Program-made: the position numbers and the translations under genes
Shown here: positions 1 through 6,375 of the stretch, in pieces
How positions within the stretch are numbered: position 1 is the stretch's first letter
Layout of the letters: each line of letters begins with the position of its first letter
Source of the DNA: JASLCR01 sp036405515
Lineage (GTDB): Bacteria > Patescibacteriota > Saccharimonadia > Saccharimonadales > Saccharimonadaceae
DNA length: 16,412 nt
Direction: 5' to 3'
Assembly: GCA_036405515.1 (NCBI GenBank)
Contig: DASWXM010000047.1
Span: forward strand, 1-16,412
The notes under the pieces: model-generated
Databases searched by the model: none
Seen by the model: only the letters and a program-made list of their open reading frames with translations
Told to the model about the DNA's origin: nothing

Positions 1-873
1 TTTATGCCAATGATCTCCCCTGGATATCCCTGGTTTTGTTTTAGAGACAAAAATCTGTCCAAACTGGTGTGATTTGATGAACTCGGCCAAGTACCCGCGT
101 TCGTCACTATTTTTCGTGAGATTGTACGAAAAATTGTCTGTTTGGAGATATGATACGTATGTTGCGTACAGGAACTTATTGAGCGTATCGCTAAGATTGG
201 GAACGACGAGACTTGTTCGGATATCATGAATAGCATAGAGTCGTTCACTGAGTTCACCGAGTGAGATATCGAAAGTTCGACCTAGCGACTGGTAGCTATC
301 ATATTCAGCCTTATCTTCATCGAGGTGGCGCAAGAAAGTATCAACGACATCATCGATATAGGCGAGCGTAACAATATGTGACGGGTCCGAAACAGTAATC
401 GGCAAATCATTAGCAATGTTGTTGCAAAATGTTGCAACAACTGAATTGTAATTTGGACGACACCATTTTCCAAAAATGCCGGGCAAGCGATACACATATG
501 TGGGTGATGCGGATGTCTGATGCCATCCAAATACGGCTTGTTCGGCAGCAAGTTTACTCTTCCCATAAGGATTGTCGAGCTCCGCCTGAGTGGAAGAGGT
601 TATGAGGAGGGGAGTCTTTTTGCTTGCCGACTTAAGCACATTAATAATGTGTTTTGTGAGATCGGTATTTCCTGTAGCGAACTCATCATCGCTTTGTGGT
701 CGGTTAACACCTGCTATGTGATAGATAAAGTCTACATTAAGAACCAGCTGTTCAAGCTCTTCTAAGGATTGGCCACGTGTAAATGTTAATAGCTCTATAT
801 CATCACGGAGTTGTAGCGCAGAACAGAGGTTTCTGCCAATAAATCCCGATGATCCCGTGACGAGTACTTTCAT
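1..873 (-). CDS. capF: CapF-type bifunctional UDP-sugar reductase/epimerase, partial (C-terminus beyond window)
   Basis: Translating the minus strand from the ATG at 873-871 gives an open frame of 291 codons that leaves the window at base 1. The N-terminus is a Rossmann SDR domain: TGSSGFIG at residues 6-13, HIAGVNRP near 72-79 and the catalytic pair Y103/K107 in PYGKSK. From about residue 245 it changes to a second domain reading DERGYLAEF, then GQIFVSKTKPG and RGDHWHK at 272-291. This matches the C-terminal metal-binding cupin of CapF, with the first histidines visible as H288 and H290. In the known S. aureus pathway CapF works after CapE: the cupin domain epimerises and the SDR domain reduces the 4-keto sugar on the way to UDP-N-acetyl-L-fucosamine in the cytoplasm. 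The ATG overlaps the capE stop (TAATG), so translation is probably coupled. Roughly 80 residues, including the remaining metal ligands, are missing. Family and order make the call fairly safe. Confidence 0.88.
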   Translation of the reverse strand, partial: MKVLVTGSSGFIGRNLCSALQLRDDIELLTFTRGQSLEELEQLVLNVDFIYHIAGVNRPQSDDEFATGNTDLTKHIINVLKSASKKTPLLITSSTQAELDNPYGKSKLAAEQAVFGWHQTSASPTYVYRLPGIFGKWCRPNYNSVVATFCNNIANDLPITVSDPSHIVTLAYIDDVVDTFLRHLDEDKAEYDSYQSLGRTFDISLGELSERLYAIHDIRTSLVVPNLSDTLNKFLYATYVSYLQTDNFSYNLTKNSDERGYLAEFIKSHQFGQIFVSKTKPGISRGDHWHK

Positions 874-1901
874 TATAGCTGTGTTCCTGTATGGCCACTG
901 AGCTCCTGTTTGATGTAGTCTACAGTCAGTACTTTTTCTTTCGTACCTTCGATATCAAGCCGTGTTGTGTTGTGTGAAGTATATTCTTCGATTTTGGTGA
1001 GTTTCTTATTTCCTTCATCGAAGAACTTATCGTAGTTAAGGTCACGGGTGTCGGCGGGGATACGATAGTAATCACCCATGTCTTCAGCTTTGGCTTTTTC
1101 CTCGCGAGTCATAAGTGTCTCGTGCGCCTTTTCTCCGTGCCTGGTGCCGATGATTTTGATCTTGCTGTCTGACTTGAATAGCTGCTTAAGAGCTTCAGCT
1201 AAATCTCCTACGGTGCTTGCGGGTGCTTTTTGGATAAATAGGTCACCTTGATTAGCGTGTTGGAAAGCAAATACGACAAGTTCTACCGCTTCGTCAAGAT
1301 TCATGAGGAATCTGGTCATGTCGGGGTCTGTAATTGTAATAGGTTTGCTGGCCTTCATTTGCTCCACGAAGACAGGAATGACAGAGCCGCGCGATGCCAT
1401 AACATTTCCGTAACGAGTGAGTGAGATAACAGTATCTTTCGGATCAATATTCCTTGATTTTGCAACGATAACTTTCTCCATCATAGCCTTTGAGGTACCC
1501 ATAGCATTGATAGGGTAGGCCGCTTTGTCGGTAGAAAGACACACGACACGCTTGACTCCTTCATCTATCGCTGCGTTGAGTACATTATCGGTACCGATTA
1601 CATTTGTTCGCACGGCTTCCATAGGGAAGAACTCGCATGACGGTACTTGTTTGAGCGCTGCTGCGTGAAATATAAAGTCGACACCTTTGACGGCATCGCG
1701 AATACTCTCAGGGTTACGAACGTCGCCTATGTAAAACTTTAGCTTGTCGTTGTTGTAGTGTTTTCGCATATCATCTTGTTTTTTCTCATCTCGAGAAAAG
1801 ATACGAATCTCTTTAATATCCGTATCAAGGAAACGCTTCAAAACAGCATTTCCGAATGATCCAGTACCGCCCGTAATAAGTAAGGTTTTGCCTTTAAACA
1901 T
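873..1901 (-). CDS. capE: CapE-type UDP-N-acetylglucosamine 4,6-dehydratase/5-epimerase
   Basis: A 342-residue extended SDR, about the usual CapE/FnlA/WbjB length. Numbered from an upstream in-frame GTG at 1913, it shows TGGTGSFG (14-21), STDK (127-130) and MGTSK (138-142). The methionine where ordinary SDRs have the catalytic tyrosine is typical of the inverting CapE branch and separates it from PseB-like dehydratases. The family converts UDP-GlcNAc to a 4-keto-6-deoxy product with inversion at C5, the first step toward UDP-L-FucNAc. I choose the ATG at 1901 over the GTG because it begins MFKGK as in relatives and has GGAG six bases upstream, whereas the GTG is itself part of that ribosome-binding sequence. 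It has its own promoter just upstream and is followed by capF with a one-base overlap. CapG (UDP-N-acetyl-L-talosamine/fucosamine 2-epimerase) would be expected beyond the left edge. Confidence 0.92.
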   Translation of the reverse strand: MFKGKTLLITGGTGSFGNAVLKRFLDTDIKEIRIFSRDEKKQDDMRKHYNNDKLKFYIGDVRNPESIRDAVKGVDFIFHAAALKQVPSCEFFPMEAVRTNVIGTDNVLNAAIDEGVKRVVCLSTDKAAYPINAMGTSKAMMEKVIVAKSRNIDPKDTVISLTRYGNVMASRGSVIPVFVEQMKASKPITITDPDMTRFLMNLDEAVELVVFAFQHANQGDLFIQKAPASTVGDLAEALKQLFKSDSKIKIIGTRHGEKAHETLMTREEKAKAEDMGDYYRIPADTRDLNYDKFFDEGNKKLTKIEEYTSHNTTRLDIEGTKEKVLTVDYIKQELSGHTGTQL

Positions 1902-1931
1902 TCTGTTCTCCACGTCTAATTACTAGTAGCT

Positions 1932-1940
1932 ATAATAGCA
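1932..1940 (-). promoter_or_regulatory. Extended -10 promoter for capE-capF
   Basis: On the minus strand TGC followed by TATTAT forms an extended -10 element about 30 bases before the capE ATG. A -35 box is poor (TAGCGC at 17-base spacing), which fits an extended -10 promoter. The predicted transcript would have a leader of about 24 bases containing the GGAG ribosome-binding site. Confidence 0.5.
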
Positions 1941-1970
1941 AATTGACAAGGTAGGCGCTAGATAGCAGTA

Positions 1971-2735
1971 CTAGTATCGAGGACGTTCAGGCTCAAGTAC
2001 TACGCGATATTTTCCGGCGAGCAGATCCTCGAGCCCTTTTTTCTCCATAGTGACAGTTTTTTGATACGCTGGTGTTCGTTCGAGCTCGTCAAAGTATGCT
2101 TCGTAATGCTTGTTCATTAGTTTCATTATATCGTCGCCAACAACAAAAGACACTTCTCCGTTCATCCTCTTGAACTGTTGAAGCGTTTGCTGGAATTCGG
2201 CATTTTCAACAATACTATCGAGATGTTCATAAAGAGCTGTCGCGCGCGGCTCGTAATAGCCATTTATTATTACGCTAACTCGCGTCCAGCCTCTCTCTAC
2301 GGCCATTTTAATCATTTCAACATACTGCGTAATCGTACTAAAAGACTCTTCCTCAAGGATAATGCGCTCAGGGTTAACACCTTTGCGAATCAGCTCGTCA
2401 CGATGCACTGATGCCATGGTAGGCTCATCGGGATCAAAGCGATTGTAGCTGTTAGCAACTACGGGTAAATCAGGGAATAAGTGGGCAATCTTGGCACCGG
2501 CAATTGTGCGAACCTTACCAACAGTTGTAATACCATGCTCGCTCACATCTGATCCGCTGAGCGTATCCCAGCGACCATCGCGACGCTGTATGATACTTCC
2601 ACTAAGGGGAAAGATTACCTCCGGTGGCAGACCATTAAAGTCTTGAGTGACAAGTTCGCGAATCGCTGCATCTTCTGAAGGTACTAATTCTGTTTCGGCC
2701 GAAGAACCCTGATGAGTGGTGTCAAATTCTATCAT
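1971..2735 (-). CDS. DUF218 (YdcF/ElyC-like) family protein
   Basis: A 254-residue soluble protein with no signal peptide or membrane segment. An N-terminal strand PEVIFPLSGS, a middle region naming a target (ANSYNRF), and the stretch KGVNPERIILEEESFST followed by ITQYVEM resemble the DUF218 core, in which a G-[IVL]-P-x-E-x-I...E-x-x-S-x-[NS]-T motif precedes a strand and helix. Later, RVSVIINGYYEPRA corresponds to the family's second strand with a downstream arginine. DUF218 proteins are of uncertain biochemistry; some (ElyC, SanA) are linked to envelope carbon-lipid metabolism, but those are membrane anchored and this one is not. It lies between the GT2/DUF2304 pair and capE, with its own strong promoter and almost no leader. 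Family assignment is moderate; function is not known. Confidence 0.6.
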   Translation of the reverse strand: MIEFDTTHQGSSAETELVPSEDAAIRELVTQDFNGLPPEVIFPLSGSIIQRRDGRWDTLSGSDVSEHGITTVGKVRTIAGAKIAHLFPDLPVVANSYNRFDPDEPTMASVHRDELIRKGVNPERIILEEESFSTITQYVEMIKMAVERGWTRVSVIINGYYEPRATALYEHLDSIVENAEFQQTLQQFKRMNGEVSFVVGDDIMKLMNKHYEAYFDELERTPAYQKTVTMEKKGLEDLLAGKYRVVLEPERPRY

Positions 2736-2744
2736 TTTATAAAA

Positions 2745-2773
2745 ATAATACCATACTTATAAGTATAAGTCAA
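2745..2773 (-). promoter_or_regulatory. Strong promoter for the DUF218 gene, predicted leaderless, with a palindrome in the spacer
   Basis: Read on the minus strand: TTGACT (2773-2768), a 17-base spacer, and TATTAT (2750-2745), then nine bases and the ATG at 2735. The start site would fall only about 2 bases before the ATG, so the mRNA is probably leaderless; no Shine-Dalgarno sequence is present. The spacer contains the perfect 14-bp palindrome ATACTTATAAGTAT (2753-2766), a possible repressor site between the -35 and -10 boxes. Confidence 0.7.
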
Positions 2774-2799
2774 TACTCTCTGTAAAAACAATTCTACTG

Positions 2800-3156
2800 C
2801 TATCGCTTCGTTGAAAGTATGATCGAGGTTTCTTGATGGAGGTCGTTCAGTCGACGCTCAATAACATCTGTTTTTGCACGTAAGCGATTTACCACATAAA
2901 TTAAAAAGACAATTGCAGTTATCTGTATTACGTCAAAAAGACTAAGGGACTCGGTTTGTGTCCAATTGTGGGCAAAGAGCCATTCGTATAGGGGTTGTGC
3001 TAGCGAAAGTCCGATAAGAATGATAATCCAAATGGAAACCTGTGTGAACATTTTCCGCCGTGTTGATCTTTTGAGCTTATATTGAGTTATGACACCTGTG
3101 ACGGCCAGAATAATAAACGGCAGATTGAGTAGGAGGAGTAGAGTATAGCGACTCAT
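2800..3156 (-). CDS. DUF2304 family small membrane protein, partner of GT2
   Basis: A 118-residue protein with three predicted membrane segments at about 4-23, 40-59 and 74-92, each hydrophobic and separated by short charged loops (KLKRSTRRK at 27-35), followed by a charged cytoplasmic tail (RLRAKTDVIERRL) likely to form a short coiled coil. Size, topology and position directly after a DPM1-like GT2 match DUF2304 proteins. Its ATG overlaps the GT2 stop (ATGA, 3156-3153), so the two are translationally coupled and probably made in fixed ratio. By context I infer that it anchors or assists the glycosyltransferase at the membrane, much as small DPM subunits do for some dolichol-phosphate mannose synthases; this is inference, as the family has no established biochemical role. 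Confidence 0.75.
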   Translation of the reverse strand: MSRYTLLLLLNLPFIILAVTGVITQYKLKRSTRRKMFTQVSIWIIILIGLSLAQPLYEWLFAHNWTQTESLSLFDVIQITAIVFLIYVVNRLRAKTDVIERRLNDLHQETSIILSTKR

Positions 3157-3854
3157 CCAAATAATTCTCCTATACGTCGTTTTATAAGACTTTTAATAAT
3201 ATTGACAGCATTCCAGTTGTTCTGGCCTTTGGCTTTTGAGTAGTCGGTATATATCGCCTGGATTGGATATTCATCAACGTGTAGCCCTATTTGGTGAGCC
3301 CGCCAGAGCATCTCCGAACAAAATTCATAGCCAGTTGTCTTCCATTTGAGTTTGTGAAGTGCACGCTTGGAGAAAACGCGCAGACCAGACTGAGAGTCGG
3401 TGACACGAACACCGAAAAGTATATTAGTAATCATGCTGAGCCCTCTATTGCCAAGGATTTTTACACGCGACATGCCTTGGCTGTCAATAAGCCGGCTGCC
3501 AATGAGTAGGTCAACCTTAGACTTACTGAGGATCTCAACACCGTGGACAACATCCTTTGGTGAATGTTGTCCATCAGCATCCATTGTTACGCCAATGTCG
3601 AAGCCATGCATGTCTGCGAAGCGTAATCCAGTTGCAGTGGCACCACCAGCGCCACTATTCATGATATGATCGATCACGGTCGCACCGGCTTGGCGTGCAA
3701 GTGTCGAGGTGTCATCCTCGGAACTGTCATTTACTACCACGATAGTGGCTTTGCAATTTGATTTTTTGAATTCTTTGGTAATATCCTTAACAACTTTAGT
3801 AATGACGGTAGACTCATTAAATGCAGGGATAATAACACAGACCTTCTTACTCAT
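3153..3854 (-). CDS. GT2 glycosyltransferase, DPM1/polyprenyl-phosphate sugar synthase-like
   Basis: A 233-residue GT-A fold enzyme without membrane segments. It begins CVIIPAFNES (6-15), has VVVNDSSEDDT (39-49) for nucleotide binding, the metal-binding MDADGQH (91-97), the acceptor-side GSRLIDSQGMSRV (119-131) and DSQSGLRVF (153-161). These are in the order and spacing of dolichyl-phosphate mannose synthase-like GT2 enzymes, which move a sugar from a nucleotide donor to polyprenyl phosphate on the cytoplasmic face. The donor cannot be read from sequence. It is coupled to the downstream DUF2304 membrane protein, which likely compensates for the missing membrane anchor. The start at 3854 has no Shine-Dalgarno; a TATGAT box lies nine bases before the ATG in the 36-base gap after the LGFP gene, so a separate leaderless transcript is possible, or readthrough from that operon. 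Confidence 0.85.
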   Translation of the reverse strand: MSKKVCVIIPAFNESTVITKVVKDITKEFKKSNCKATIVVVNDSSEDDTSTLARQAGATVIDHIMNSGAGGATATGLRFADMHGFDIGVTMDADGQHSPKDVVHGVEILSKSKVDLLIGSRLIDSQGMSRVKILGNRGLSMITNILFGVRVTDSQSGLRVFSKRALHKLKWKTTGYEFCSEMLWRAHQIGLHVDEYPIQAIYTDYSKAKGQNNWNAVNIIKSLIKRRIGELFG

Positions 3855-3863
3855 ACTGCTATC

Positions 3864-3869
3864 ATCATA
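3864..3869 (-). promoter_or_regulatory. Possible -10 box for the GT2-DUF2304 pair
   Basis: Minus-strand TATGAT lies nine bases before the GT2 ATG, the same distance as at the DUF218 gene. No convincing -35 box is seen at 16-18 bases (AGAACT at 17). It is called mainly because the gene lacks a ribosome-binding site and the spacing recurs in the window. Confidence 0.35.
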
Positions 3870-3890
3870 ACAGACGCAGGGAGGATAGTT

Positions 3891-5711
3891 CTAGGAACCA
3901 ACCCATGTCGTACTCGGTAGTCGATAAAATATCTTGTTGTGCTCATACTGCTGATAGAAGTTATTACTGTCCTTTCGCACGATTCCACTTGTAGGATAGC
4001 CCATACTCCCGGTTTGGTAACCAAGCTGTGCCCAGCGGTCGCGAATTGCACCCTTTGACTCCCAGTAGCCTGTAGTTGGCTTTCCAATAATGTAGCCATT
4101 TTGGTATCTCTGGTAATAACCGCCATCACCAGTGGAAGTAATTGCTCCAGTTGGGAATCCCATACTCCCGGTTTGGTAACCAAGCTGTGCCCAGCGAGTG
4201 CGAATAGGTGCATAGCTTTCCCAGAAGCCCAAGCCTCCTTTACCTATAATGAAGCCTCCTTCGAATTTTTGGTAATAGCTTCTATCTCCCATGTTAATTT
4301 CGGCACTCGTAGGATAGCCCATACTTCCAGCCTCGTAGCCTAATTGTGCCCAGCGGTCGCGAATTGCACCCTTTGACTCCCAGTAGCCTGTAGTTGGCTT
4401 TCCAATAATGTAGCCATTTTGGTATCTCTGGTAGTATCCGTTTTCCTCCGTAGAGACCATTGCTCCTGTTGGATATCCCATAGTCCCACTTTGGTAACCT
4501 AATTGTGACCAGCGGGTTCGAATGCCGCCATAATTTTCCCATGCACCAGTCTTGTTGCTCCATATAATTGCACCGTTATCGTACATCTGATAGCAGCTTG
4601 TGGTTGATGATGTACAGGTTGAGGCACCTTTCAGTGAACCAAGATTTGTCTTGGTAGTCTGATCAAGTGCATTGTATCGATTTTGTATAGCGATTAAGCC
4701 TTGATTTTGAAGCGACCGAGTTGAGCCAAACCATGAGGTGAAGTACAGATAGAAGTTTCGATTTCCATATGCGCCGCAAGGTGCTGAGCCCCATCCTGCA
4801 TCAAGCGCTGCTTTGTTTGGCTGGTATGGTGTGTAGTTGTAGAGTGCCTGCGTGGCGCGGTTTTCTATATTGACGGTACTACCGCCACAGGAAGAGTTTG
4901 GACTATACTGAATATAGTTTTGTCCGAGAACGTAGGGTGTATACCATGTCGAACTATTGTTTAAAATAGCTCTAAACATGCGTGCTGCGGCACGTATCTG
5001 GTTTCTGAAGTTGGCATAGTCTGGATCACATGGTGCGGTGTCAGGACAACCATAACCAGTGGCAGAGTAGTACTGGATCGGTGCCGGCCACTCATCGGTA
5101 ACGAGGCTTTGTTCTTTTTGTAATAGTACGATTAGTACTTGTGGGTTGATAGAGAATTCCTGCGCTGCACTGTATATGAGACTCGCGGCACTTTTTGCTC
5201 CACTTGGCTTTACCTTGTTTACATTAGCAGTGATTGGCTTTACTCGTGCGATACCTTTTTTGTAGTCGCCACCAACATAGGTAACTTTAAATCCAGTAAT
5301 TTTGTAGTAATTGTTGGCCGTGTAGGTGAAGTACTTTGTTTTAGTGACCCCAGCTTTGTCTTTGTAGGTAAACTTTGCCGTGTAGGTAGATGTAGGACTC
5401 TCATAATAACTCTCGAGACAGATGAAGGGTGCTGCGAATCCATTCGCTGCTCCATATTGTGCGCGGGTGCCGCCACCAAGCTCAGAAGTCTCTATGCCGT
5501 TAGTGTCACAGGCAACTTGCTTGTTGAGAAATGCTTGAATTTCCGACACAGACATAGTCGTCTTGTCGCTCATGACAGCATCGGTCATGATATTGCCAGC
5601 TTTCCATCCACTTACGGCAGCATTGGCTGTCGGAGCAGTTGCAAAAAATGAAAGTCCGACTAAAGCAAGACATGCCAAGAGGATTTTCGTATGTGGTAAT
5701 GTATGTATCAT
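3891..5711 (-). CDS. Secreted LGFP-repeat cell-surface protein with lysozyme-like N-terminal domain
   Basis: A 606-residue exported protein. Residues 1-31 form a signal peptide (hydrophobic core from about 9 to 27, cleavage likely after TANA). Residues 32-330 are a Cys-containing domain; INPQVLIVLLQKEQSL (188-203) looks like the substrate-helix region of lytic transglycosylase-like proteins with E200 as candidate acid, followed by YSATGYGCPD (215-224) and NQIRAAARMF (237-246). Residues about 337-600 are LGFP repeats of 53 residues: four full LGY..G.MG[YF]PT motifs begin at 404, 457, 510 and 563, preceded by a degenerate copy and followed by a partial one. LGFP repeats in actinobacterial proteins are thought to bind or contact the wall. 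The ATG at 5711 is chosen because it overlaps the upstream stop (ATGA) and starts the signal peptide; a longer frame upstream lacks one. Enzymatic activity is inference. Confidence 0.82.
   Translation of the reverse strand: MIHTLPHTKILLACLALVGLSFFATAPTANAAVSGWKAGNIMTDAVMSDKTTMSVSEIQAFLNKQVACDTNGIETSELGGGTRAQYGAANGFAAPFICLESYYESPTSTYTAKFTYKDKAGVTKTKYFTYTANNYYKITGFKVTYVGGDYKKGIARVKPITANVNKVKPSGAKSAASLIYSAAQEFSINPQVLIVLLQKEQSLVTDEWPAPIQYYSATGYGCPDTAPCDPDYANFRNQIRAAARMFRAILNNSSTWYTPYVLGQNYIQYSPNSSCGGSTVNIENRATQALYNYTPYQPNKAALDAGWGSAPCGAYGNRNFYLYFTSWFGSTRSLQNQGLIAIQNRYNALDQTTKTNLGSLKGASTCTSSTTSCYQMYDNGAIIWSNKTGAWENYGGIRTRWSQLGYQSGTMGYPTGAMVSTEENGYYQRYQNGYIIGKPTTGYWESKGAIRDRWAQLGYEAGSMGYPTSAEINMGDRSYYQKFEGGFIIGKGGLGFWESYAPIRTRWAQLGYQTGSMGFPTGAITSTGDGGYYQRYQNGYIIGKPTTGYWESKGAIRDRWAQLGYQTGSMGYPTSGIVRKDSNNFYQQYEHNKIFYRLPSTTWVGS
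4000..4433 (-). repeat. Tandem LGFP coding repeats, 159-bp unit with exact copies
   Basis: Within the LGFP gene a 159-bp (53-codon) unit recurs. An 89-bp block at 4027-4115 is identical to 4345-4433, exactly two units (318 bp) apart, and a 38-bp block at 4000-4037 is identical to 4159-4196, one unit apart. Identity at synonymous positions points to recent duplication or gene conversion. Confidence 0.95.
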
Positions 5712-6295
5712 TTGAGAGTGACTGTTCCTTTCGCAGTACCTTTCGATGACCCTGCAGTTACATTTACGACAATATTCCATTGACCGGTAGCAAGCGCCGA
5801 TACATCAATGTCAAACCCTTTGCACGTAGAGGAACTTGGCAGAGCCTGGACAGTTGTTGAACGGGTAATTTTCTTACCGTCTTTCTCGAGACTAAGGGTA
5901 CAGGTGCCTTCATCGGTAACTTCATTGATAAGGGTACGCACCTGAAGTGTTGATCCATGCTGCTGTACGCTTGAAAGTGATACTGATAGATCATTTCTAG
6001 TAGTGTCATTATCGGACGAAGTAGGGGTTTCCTTGGCGTCATCACTACTCTGGGGTTTAGAAGAGTTGTTCGTTGTCACGGTTGAAGGAGGTTCTTCATT
6101 TTGCTCGTCTGTGGGTGTAGAAACGTTTGAGTTAGTGCTATTAGCATCTTCATTTTTCGGAGCTGACTGACCGGGCTTTGAGTAGATAGCATAAGCGCCG
6201 TAGCCGCCTGCTAGCACAAGCAAGAGCAATATAATTACTATAACGAGCTTTTTTGAACGATTTGATTTCTTTTCTATTTTCATCTGATAAACCAA
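5708..6295 (-). CDS. Membrane-anchored extracytoplasmic protein of unknown function
   Basis: I do not recognise a family. The 195-residue protein has a basic N-terminus (KIEKKSNRSKK, 6-16), one strongly hydrophobic helix (about 17-38), then a long low-complexity linker rich in S, T, N, D, E and P (about 40-100), and a compact C-terminal domain (about 101-195) with alternating strands and two cysteines, C132 and C158, which could form a disulfide. The topology is a type II anchor with the C-terminal domain outside, beta-rich and perhaps Ig-like. The start is probably the TTG at 6295: AGAGGA lies nine bases upstream, whereas the ATG at 6283 has no ribosome-binding site at proper distance. It overlaps the LGFP gene by ATGA, so the two are made together and may interact at the cell surface. 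Confidence 0.75.
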   Translation of the reverse strand: MVYQMKIEKKSNRSKKLVIVIILLLLVLAGGYGAYAIYSKPGQSAPKNEDANSTNSNVSTPTDEQNEEPPSTVTTNNSSKPQSSDDAKETPTSSDNDTTRNDLSVSLSSVQQHGSTLQVRTLINEVTDEGTCTLSLEKDGKKITRSTTVQALPSSSTCKGFDIDVSALATGQWNIVVNVTAGSSKGTAKGTVTLK

Positions 6296-6311
6296 CTTAC
6301 TGTATCCTCTT

Positions 6312-6340
6312 TATAATATCATGCTAATGCTATGTGCGCA
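6312..6340 (-). promoter_or_regulatory. Promoter for the membrane-anchored protein and LGFP operon
   Basis: On the minus strand TTGCGC is followed after 17 bases by TATTAT preceded by TGA, so the -10 is of extended type. The predicted leader carries AGAGGA ahead of the TTG start at 6295. Bases 6296-6375 separate this operon from the divergent acyltransferase gene; a plus-strand TATAAT also lies at 6312-6317 but lacks a matching -35 box. Confidence 0.5.
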
Positions 6341-6375
6341 AATAGATCACCTCATAACATAAGATTCAAACAAGG

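Noticed and set aside
1902..1913. GTG at 1913 as the capE start
   Set aside because: It overlaps the GGAG that serves the ATG at 1901, has no ribosome-binding site of its own, and adds four residues not typical for CapE.
1943..1948. Perfect TTGACA on the plus strand between capE and the DUF218 gene
   Set aside because: No -10 box follows at 16-19 bases on the plus strand and no plus-strand gene lies downstream; both neighbours are on the minus strand.
4000..4433. Regular repeats that could be taken for a CRISPR or non-coding tandem array
   Set aside because: The period is 159 bp, a multiple of three, the frame stays open and each unit encodes an LGFP motif; no spacer-like unique segments.
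5139..5651. A 170-codon open frame on the plus strand inside the LGFP gene
   Set aside because: It is antisense to a well-supported secreted protein, is rich in Cys, Ser and Arg without any domain, and has no promoter or ribosome-binding site.
6312..6317. Plus-strand TATAAT as promoter of the acyltransferase gene
   Set aside because: The bases 16-18 upstream do not resemble a -35 box and the same bases are explained by the minus-strand extended -10 element; it may still contribute but cannot be supported.
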